Under the pieces are notes generated by a model. The model saw only the letters and a program-made list of their open reading frames with translations, did not search any database and was not told the origin of the DNA. From Pyrrhosoma nymphula (lineage: Eukaryota > Arthropoda > Insecta > Odonata > Coenagrionidae): a stretch of 64,000 nt of DNA. The translations under genes and the position numbers were made by a program. Below, piece after piece: positions 58,090 through 64,000 of the stretch. The DNA is taken from positions 68,499,275-68,563,274 of the forward strand of contig OY754331.1 in the NCBI GenBank assembly GCA_963573305.1, given 5' to 3'. Each line of letters starts with the position of its first letter. The stretch's first letter is position 1.

Positions 58090-59180
58090 GTGGAGGAGGT
58101 CCCACCTGTCCCGTCTGTGTGAATCCGAACAAATACTCGAGTCCACCCTCTCGTTTGTATTCTTTAAAAATTCTGCTGTCGCTGATGACGAGGCTCAAAA
58201 TCAAACGACGAGGCAAGGATGAAATTGCAACAATTCCCTGGAGTGACTTGCGATAAAAGGATACCAAATAAACTCTAAAGAGTAAAATATGTATAAGTGC
58301 GTCATAAGACCGGTCCTGTTATGCGGAACCGAATGTTGAGCCGCCAAAAAAAATGTCAGAACAATGCATGTGCGCGAAATGAAAATTGTCGGATGTGTGG
58401 TGTCACGAGGAAGGATAGAATTAGAGATAAGAATATTTTAAGGAAGCCTGAAAATTGAACCATCTGGGGAAAAAATTGAAGAGGGTAGAACGCGTTGGTT
58501 TGGACCCGTGAGACGGCGTGCAGAGGCATATGTGATTAAGAGAGTAATGAGAATGAGGCTCCCAGGTCACAGAAGTAGAGGTAGACCCTAGATAAGGTGA
58601 ACACTGAGGGACATGAAGGTGAGTGGAGTGGTGAGAGAAAATGCGCAAAAACGGGCAATATGGAGAGGACTGACCAGAAAAGTTGACCTCAAATAGGGGA
58701 AAAAAATGACAAGGCCGATGAATAAGAAGACTAATGAAAGGGCTTAGCTATTAGAAAAAAATTAAGGTACCCAATATGTCTATTATTCGACGAATATATG
58801 TTAATTGGCACATTTTCCAGCCATAAGGGCCAACTACAGCGCCATTTCTATTGAACTGATGCATTTTTTCTTCATTTTCTGTATTCATTTGCTAAAAACT
58901 CAGAAACGGGGATGGGTTGGTTCCTTAATTGTATCACCATTCATTCTATTTACATGGAGAATTCCCTTCATACTAAAGGTTTCGCGGAAATGGAATTTAA
59001 TTTTGAAATAAATATGTTTCACCCATTTTTAGCTATTTCACCCTGTAATTTCAAGTTCAGTTTACTAATAAAATAGCGTAAAAAGGTAGGGTTTTGTTAA
59101 TAATATGAAACAGATGAGACTTTTTCAACAAGGTACTCTAATATGAAGTAAAATGCGAGTTATTTTTCGGTTGTACCTCC
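58090..59180 (+). mobile_element. TTAA-type element family A, copy 3, split by an RTE-like insertion
   Basis: 58090-58190 (GAGGTCCCACC, GTGTGAATCCGAACAAATACT, TTAAAAATTCTGCTGTC) and about 58755-59180 (TATTATTCGACGAATATATG, CAGCCATAAGGGCCAACTAC, AGCGCCATTTCTATTGAA) align with consecutive parts of 46502-47050. The gap of about 35 bp there is replaced here by about 560 bp of LINE sequence. Confidence 0.8.
58192..58720 (+). mobile_element. RTE-like LINE 3' fragment nested inside family A copy 3
   Basis: Plus-strand frames read GVTCDKRIPNKL, then KVYKCVIRPVLLCGTECWAA, REMKIVGCVVSRGRIELEIR, IEPSGEKIEEGRTRWFGPV, RVMRMRLPGHRSRGRP and NAQKRAIWRGLTRKVDLK before a stop. This is the characteristic RTE-like C-terminal order (IRPVLLYGAECW, RMLRWMCG, RLRWFGHV, RSRGRP, W..LTRKADP). 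A few frame breaks are present. The 5' side is truncated. Confidence 0.9.
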
Positions 59181-59252
59181 TTGAATTGGTTTTTCCGAAG
59201 GTGGTGAAAGCCCTCGCGACTAATAACCGACTGCCATTACGTTTTATTTTAA

Positions 59253-59735
59253 GATGGTTAGAGTGGTAACCGTGTGTCATTGAGTGCATTTATTAATATT
59301 TCTTTTTCAAATAAGCCGAAAAAATACTAGTGCCACATTTCATTTAAGTATATATCAGTTTGTGCAGCGGAACTCACTCACTCATGCAGTAATGGAAATG
59401 ATACAAGAATTACGTTTTACATTTTTACCTTTATTAAGCATGTTAAATCTTAACCTATTGATAGATTTTTGGTGCGGTATTCTAAATATAAATGGAAAAT
59501 TATATTTGAGTATGTTTTTCAAGTATTTAACTCAGCGTGACCTTTTGATATTTGTTAGCAACCATTGCTGTAATATGAAAGGTATTATTTCGCGTTTAGA
59601 AGTAACCTGCACCTACATAAGTAATCGAATAATGACGAAAAATATCTCGTGTGCCTTAAGACTACTAGTTAAAATTGCCGTAATGTTTTTAAGCGTAACC
59701 TTTTTGGTACTCGAATATTTAATGAAAATGAAACA
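59253..59735 (-). mobile_element. Family B element, copy 3 (inverted)
   Basis: Begins just after TTAA (59249-59252) with GATGGTTAGAGTGGTAA and CATTGAGTGCA, the inverted match of the 46497 end (GGTGGCTGGAGCGGTAA ... CATTGAGTGCA). It continues to the CGAAATAATACCTTTCATAT segment (inverted, about 59570-59600), matching 46175-46205. The 156-codon frame at 59284-59754 lies inside it and is not a gene. Confidence 0.7.
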
Positions 59736-59759
59736 ACGGGAACCCTCTCAATGACGTTG

Positions 59760-60060
59760 TTTCCTCATTCCACGCACCCCTTCTTTCCCTTTACCTCCCC
59801 CCTTCGCTACCTCTGTCATGACCTCTGATGATTTGCACTTTTTATTCAGTGCCACTCACCATTTACCTTTAGGCAACTTTAGACCTATACCTCCCCCCTC
59901 CAACTTTTTCACCAAATTCTTCCCCTTTGTCCTTCCCTACTGGTGCACACCCCACTCCCTTTCCATCCATTCCTGCACGTGTACAACCTCATCCGGCAAC
60001 TTGTACAACTGCCTTGATAATGTCTCCGCAAGTCGAAACCTTGGTCGGGAAGTTAAATAA
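59760..60060 (+). repeat. Pyrimidine-rich stretch ending in a CTTGATAATG...CGAAAC module
   Basis: C/T-rich sequence ends with CCTTGATAATGTCTCCG, then CAAGTCGAAACCTTGGTCGG and AAGTTAAATAAAATTGTG. The CYTGANNA - spacer - CGAAAC - AATAAA layout resembles the tip segments of the palindromes at 9.1, 35.5 and 41.1 kb and probably marks the 3' end of a retroelement. Confidence 0.45.
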
Positions 60061-60104
60061 AATTGTGTCGTGGACTATACAAAGTTTCTTTCATTTAATT
60101 GCTA

Positions 60105-60425
60105 AGGTGGGTTTACACTGTTAAGTTTATTGCGCAAGTTACTTTTTAAGTAAATTGCAGGTGTGAACGCCTCTGCAAGTCCGCTTGTTGAACTTTTAAA
60201 TGTGTTGGCAATTCGCTTTCTGAACTTTTAAAAGTTTCTCCAAGTCGCTTGCAGAATTTTTAAAAGTTTTAGTTAGTTGCTTGCAGAAGCGTATTGTTGT
60301 CAGTGTAAAGGGCAGCCAATCTGGCTCTACATTAACTCGTAAAAAAATTTCCATCAGAGTAAAATCTACCGCAAGCTCTTGCAGAAGAAACTTTCGGGAG
60401 TAACTTGGAAGTGTAAACCCACCCT
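60105..60425. mobile_element. 321-bp MITE with TA target duplication
   Basis: The left end AGGTGGGTTTACACTG and the reverse complement of the right end, AGGGTGGGTTTACACTTCC, match. Both are flanked by TA (60103-60104 and 60426-60427). The interior contains two or three diverged units of GCTTGCAGAA/TTTTAAAAGTTT. It has no coding sequence. TA duplication fits Tc1/mariner-type or similar mobilisation. Confidence 0.8.
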
Positions 60426-60429
60426 TACA

Positions 60430-61622
60430 TCAACAATTGTTAAAAAACCAAATCGAAGAAATGCTAATATTTTTCTATTTTATGTATAGATGTAACTAAT
60501 CACACGTATGTAAAGTTTCGCGCAAATTTGTACGTTGACAAAAATTGCTCCAGCCACATTAGCGTATTCTGGGGTGCCATCGCCAACTGTGTTCGGAACG
60601 TCATCCGTGCAACCACCCATTACACATCGATGTCTCGTCACTCTCTGTGACTTCCCGCGTCATCTATTTGAAACGCACGAATTGATATCGTGACACAGCA
60701 TGACGTTCATCATTATCAATTCGGGGAAGCCTGTATTGTTTCGTCCGTCTTCACTATTGAAAAACTTCATTACTGGCATGCATATCATTCGCCATTAACT
60801 CTCTGTCGACTTTCACGTTCGTTCGCTCTCCTTATATCCATCCATACATTTCAATTTAAAAAACTCCGTGTAGCGTTATGAAACACGTTTCTTTATTCGG
60901 AACAATCACACCGTGTGACGCCATTTAATATTTAATACGGAAATGTATTCCGTTGATTTTTTTTCATTTCATCTCCGTATTCAATTCAGTATTAATTAGA
61001 AATAATTTTTTATTTGCATTGACGTAAGCATTTTTTTGTCGAAATCGGTTGTGTTTTATCTTCTCTCGTCTCCTGTATAAGTTAAATCCGTGCATTTTTA
61101 TGGTATCCCTAAAGCTATTATGCGAGTGTTCATTTATTCAGCGTGGTTACTAGCTGCGCCGACAACAAGACGTAACCTCGAGCTTAAATCGTTGTGGTGA
61201 CCTTTTTGTGATTGCCATGTACAATTTTAAGGACAGACCAACCTTAAAATCCAGATGATAATTATAATTTGCTTTGGCAATTTGAATTGGCGAAGCAGGC
61301 TTTTGTCTCTGCGTGTTTCATTGTCATTTGATTCGCCAGTGTATGTATAATTCCTTTGCCAGCAATCATTCTGTTACAACCTTAATTTGTTGTGCTAATT
61401 GCGTTTTTCGAGCTTAGTAAAAGTGTTCATCCGCTGTTATTCTCTGACGCGTACTTTGCATCATTGCAGTGTTCATTAATCGCTTTTTTATCTGAATAAA
61501 GAAGTGTAAGATAATCATTCTTGCCGTAAGAGACCTCATTCTGCAGTCAAATGAAAATTTCTTGCAGTCTGTTCATGATTGATCTTAAGTAAATTGTAAC
61601 ATTTTGTCATACCTGTGTCCGG
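60430..61622. other. No recognised features
   Basis: A fragment near 60540-60558 (GCTCCAGCCACATTAG) resembles the end of family B. The rest shows nothing. This stretch would be the upstream region of the promoter at 61623. Confidence 0.4.
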
Positions 61623-61654
61623 TTTTATAACGTTCGGTTAAATTTTGTCTCAGT
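61623..61654 (+). promoter_or_regulatory. TATA + Initiator core promoter
   Basis: TTTTATAA (61623-61630) lies 22-29 bases upstream of an arthropod-type Initiator TCAGT (61650-61654), whose A at 61652 would be +1. The spacing fits a TATA-Inr core promoter. The transcript would run right for 84 nt to a consensus donor (GTAAGTAT, GT at 61736). Regulation beyond this is not visible. Confidence 0.45.
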
Positions 61655-61735
61655 GCGATATATCCAATTTACATTCGCTCTTCCAACGATAACGATCACG
61701 TCAACTCACCGTCAGTCCAAGGGGACTTTTTGTAC
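61652..61735 (+). other. Predicted non-coding first exon
   Basis: Bounded by the Initiator A (61652) and a strong 5' splice site TACGTAAGTATC (GT at 61736-61737). No ATG opens a long frame in it, so it would be 5' UTR. The next exon is not recognised between here and the right edge, so the gene, if real, continues beyond the window. Confidence 0.35.
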
Positions 61736-61798
61736 GTAAGTATCATCAGTATCGGTGAACATCACATGAAAGTACAATTGTGTGAAATTCACTGTGAA

Positions 61799-61888
61799 AA
61801 ACTCATTCGCCTGGACTGGGATTCGAACCCAGACCCCTCGATTTCGCGCCGAGTGCTGTAACCAGTTGAGCTTCCCAGGCGTCATCTC
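61799..61888 (-). mobile_element. Short tRNA-derived retroposon with 10-bp target duplication
   Basis: On the minus strand 61880-61809 folds as a 72-nt tRNA-like molecule: acceptor GCCTGGG/TCCAGGC (one G-U), D arm with three pairs, anticodon stem CTCGG/TCGAG, T arm CTGGG-TTCGAAT-CCCAG perfect. The anticodon loop CGCGAAA has G where U33 is expected, so it is unlikely to be a working tRNA. TCACTGTGAA lies on both sides (61789-61798 and 61889-61898), marking a 90-bp retro-insertion. A tRNAscan-type tool might call it a tRNA or pseudogene. Confidence 0.75.
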
Positions 61889-62106
61889 TCACTGTGAATT
61901 GCATGGAGGCTTTAAGGAGCGAGTTCTTTTTGATAATAATATAAATGCCTCTGCAAAAAAAAACATTTTTGACATTCCGAATTCTTGCTATATGCTAGCA
62001 TGTGTTACGAGAGCGGAACAGCTTGAGGAGTCAGGAAAACCGAAGGCTGTTCGAATTTTTTTATTAATTTTCGCACCTCGAATCAATGAATATGAGAGCG
62101 TGTATG

Positions 62107-62614
62107 CAGGGGCGGATCCAGGATTTTTCTTTTGGGGGGGGCACAAGGGTCTGATGGGCAAACGGTCTTCTCATATTTGGGATTAAAAAACAACATACAA
62201 AAATTAATGTACGAAATATACTTTTTTTTTAATATAAAGATTACTAATATGAAAATATTAATTAGTTTTTATATAATAATATTTATATAGCAGTTTAGTA
62301 TAATAAAGGCAGTTTTCTTTTATGTTTCCTGCTGAAGATGTCCAGTACTTCATTAACGTTCATTTTTGACACAATGTCTTCCTTCCCACTTGGTCGATGT
62401 TTTTTTTCGAGCGCTGACTAGCGAATGACCAATGACCGGCAAATTTGTCTTATTGACTTGTGCTTAAGGCTCAAATGAATGAGGCTCCGTAATACACAAA
62501 ACAAAACAAAAGTAATTATAACGGGACCGTATTAAAAATCTTGTCCATTTTTTAACCGTCTGGGGGGGGGGCACGTGCCCCCGTGCCCCCCCCCCCCCCC
62601 TCAATCCGCCTATG
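62107..62614. mobile_element. 508-bp hAT-like MITE with perfect 8-bp target duplication
   Basis: The left end CAGGGGCGGATCCAGG and the reverse complement of the right end, CATAGGCGGATTGAGG, match, each leading into a G-run. CGTGTATG is duplicated at 62099-62106 and 62615-62622. CAGGGGCGGATC-type ends and 8-bp duplications are typical of hAT elements. The interior is AT-rich without transposase. A C17 run lies at 62585-62600. Confidence 0.9.
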
Positions 62615-62622
62615 CGTGTATG

Positions 62623-64000
62623 TATCTATGCATGAAAGTTAAAGAAGCGACTGGGGAATGCAAGGATTGGTCTTTATGGAGGAAATTATTACAATAAGTG
62701 CCAGTTTCATAGGTCCAATAGCAATAACTAAGTTCGCCTACCCCGATGATGGGTATGACGTGATGTATGAATCTAGCAAGGAAATTTGATGTATGGTGCG
62801 CCATAGTAATTGTTCTGGAAACACTCTTCTAACAAATAAAAGTTGATCAGAGGAAACTCTGCGGTATCGCATGATAACAAAATGCTGCTAAGTGAAAAGT
62901 GAAAAAAATCCGTGGTTTGTGTGAAAATTCTCTTCCCTTAGCCGCACATGGCAGATTTTACTTATCGCACGGGTGAAGAGTTATTGAAGACGAGTTAAAA
63001 CAATTCTCTAGTTGCAAAGCAGTTTTGTTGGCTGTCATTCTCGCTGGATCAAAGGTCAATTCTATGTTAGTTTCTTTGGATGCACTTGTGGAAGAGGTCA
63101 TTTAAAAACTTATCATTAATCAAATCTGCTCGTGGCACTGTCCCGGGTCACGAGTCGCCATGTGTTAGAAACGGCTTTTGAACCTATTTGACTGTCCAGT
63201 TCATGTCATCTCATTACGGAAACGAATCTTCTTTGGTCGGATATTAGAAATGTCGTGGAAAAGGGACAAAAAAGAAGTTTTATGTAATGGAATTTAGTCT
63301 TCGTTAAAAATCCCTTGTCTTTATATTTAAATGAAAATCAAGACTAAACTCTCCTCGAATTTCCTGTAATTTTCATTCACTTTATTAACGAATAGACCAT
63401 TTCTTCGTGGAATTTATGAATATGTTGTTAGTAGCACATGGTAACCGAGATAAATATCCATCACTTATTTCGGATAATTGTATTCTCGATCGCAGCGCCA
63501 GCAGCAGCATTACAGTCTGACATACATACCTTGGTAATTATATAGTTTGATGGATTGTCGTGACGTCTCGACAAAGTAAAATTTATTTTTCTCGTCGTCA
63601 AAGTGGTTTATGAGTATTGGCGTTGCTAATTTTCGAATGATCGTGAGCCATTGTAGCAAACGATCTCTATGTCTACGGCTTCACCTATACTCCTCGAATG
63701 TTCGCATTTCTTACGCGGTTACTAATAGATCTCAACTCACTTCATACGCAATATTATTTTTGTTATTTTTAGCGTGGTAGAAGGGTTATTTTAATGCCTT
63801 AAACCACCAAAATATGCGGATCAGAAGGAACCGGGTAATACTAATTCCGCCAATGGCTGGTAACATTTCGTACATATTCTTTGTACTCACCGTCGTAGCC
63901 CTTGATCGCGGCGGAAAGTACCTAAGTATTTTTAAAAGTGAGCGCTGAACTTTATCCTGCATTGTCTCGAAAGTCTGTTCTTTAGACCGCTCTTTTAGCA
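62623..64000. other. No recognised features
   Basis: AT-rich sequence to the right edge. No exon that would follow the 61652-61735 first exon is recognised. Confidence 0.45.

Noticed and set aside
59284..59754. 156-codon open frame
   Set aside because: It lies inside the inverted family B repeat copy and has no protein motif.
61809..61880. Functional tRNA gene
   Set aside because: G replaces the near-invariant U33, the D stem is weak and target duplications flank it; better explained as a tRNA-derived retroposon.
1..64000. CRISPR arrays, rRNA genes, telomeric TTAGG arrays, prokaryotic-type genes
   Set aside because: None is visible on reading both strands; the sequence has eukaryotic nuclear character throughout.

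Overview
This is a stretch of a large, AT-rich, repeat-filled arthropod nuclear genome, most likely an insect. The signs are long introns, GT-AG splice sites, tRNA-derived SINEs, many decayed APE-type LINE fragments and small inverted-repeat DNA elements. There are no operons, no Shine-Dalgarno-led genes and no long intact ORFs outside retroelements. I cannot name the species from sequence alone.

The one host gene I can reconstruct is on the minus strand and fills the left fifth of the window (about 13.86 kb down to the left edge). It is an ELOVL-type fatty-acid elongase. Four coding exons (13820-13718, 10003-9813, 9595-9515, 865-809) join in frame into the first 144 residues, from the start codon to the KxxDxxDT motif. 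The exons carrying the histidine box and C terminus lie beyond the left edge. The intron between exons 3 and 4 (8.65 kb) holds an antisense, dead CR1/L2-like LINE (about 3.0-6.1 kb), a 224-bp TTA-flanked MITE, a SINE piece, and next to exon 3 a SINE and a snap-back palindrome.

From 14 kb to the right edge I recognise no host coding exon. The region is a layered graveyard of mobile elements: C-terminal fragments of RTE-like LINEs (38.4, 41.5, 42.8, 49.5, 51.3 and 58.4 kb); an unclassified repeat at 17, 39.8, 40.2-40.9 and 54.6 kb; a TTAA-flanked non-autonomous family at 33.8, 46.5 and 58.1-59.2 kb, the last copy split by an RTE insertion; hAT-like MITEs with 8-bp target duplications at 28.1 and 62.1 kb; a 1.1-kb long-TIR element at 55.1 kb; a TA-flanked MITE at 60.1 kb; and several tRNA-headed SINEs. 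A TATA+Initiator promoter with a first-exon splice donor sits at 61.62-61.74 kb on the plus strand and may start a gene that runs off the right edge.

The most unusual theme is a set of long snap-back palindromes (9.07, 35.45 and 41.0 kb). Each carries a CYGANGA - short stem - GAAA signature reminiscent of the hammerhead ribozyme core described in Penelope-like elements. One of them has a perfect 14-bp target-site duplication, which points to retrotransposition rather than cut-and-paste. Solo copies of a similar signature occur at 10.6, 27.8 and 60.0 kb.
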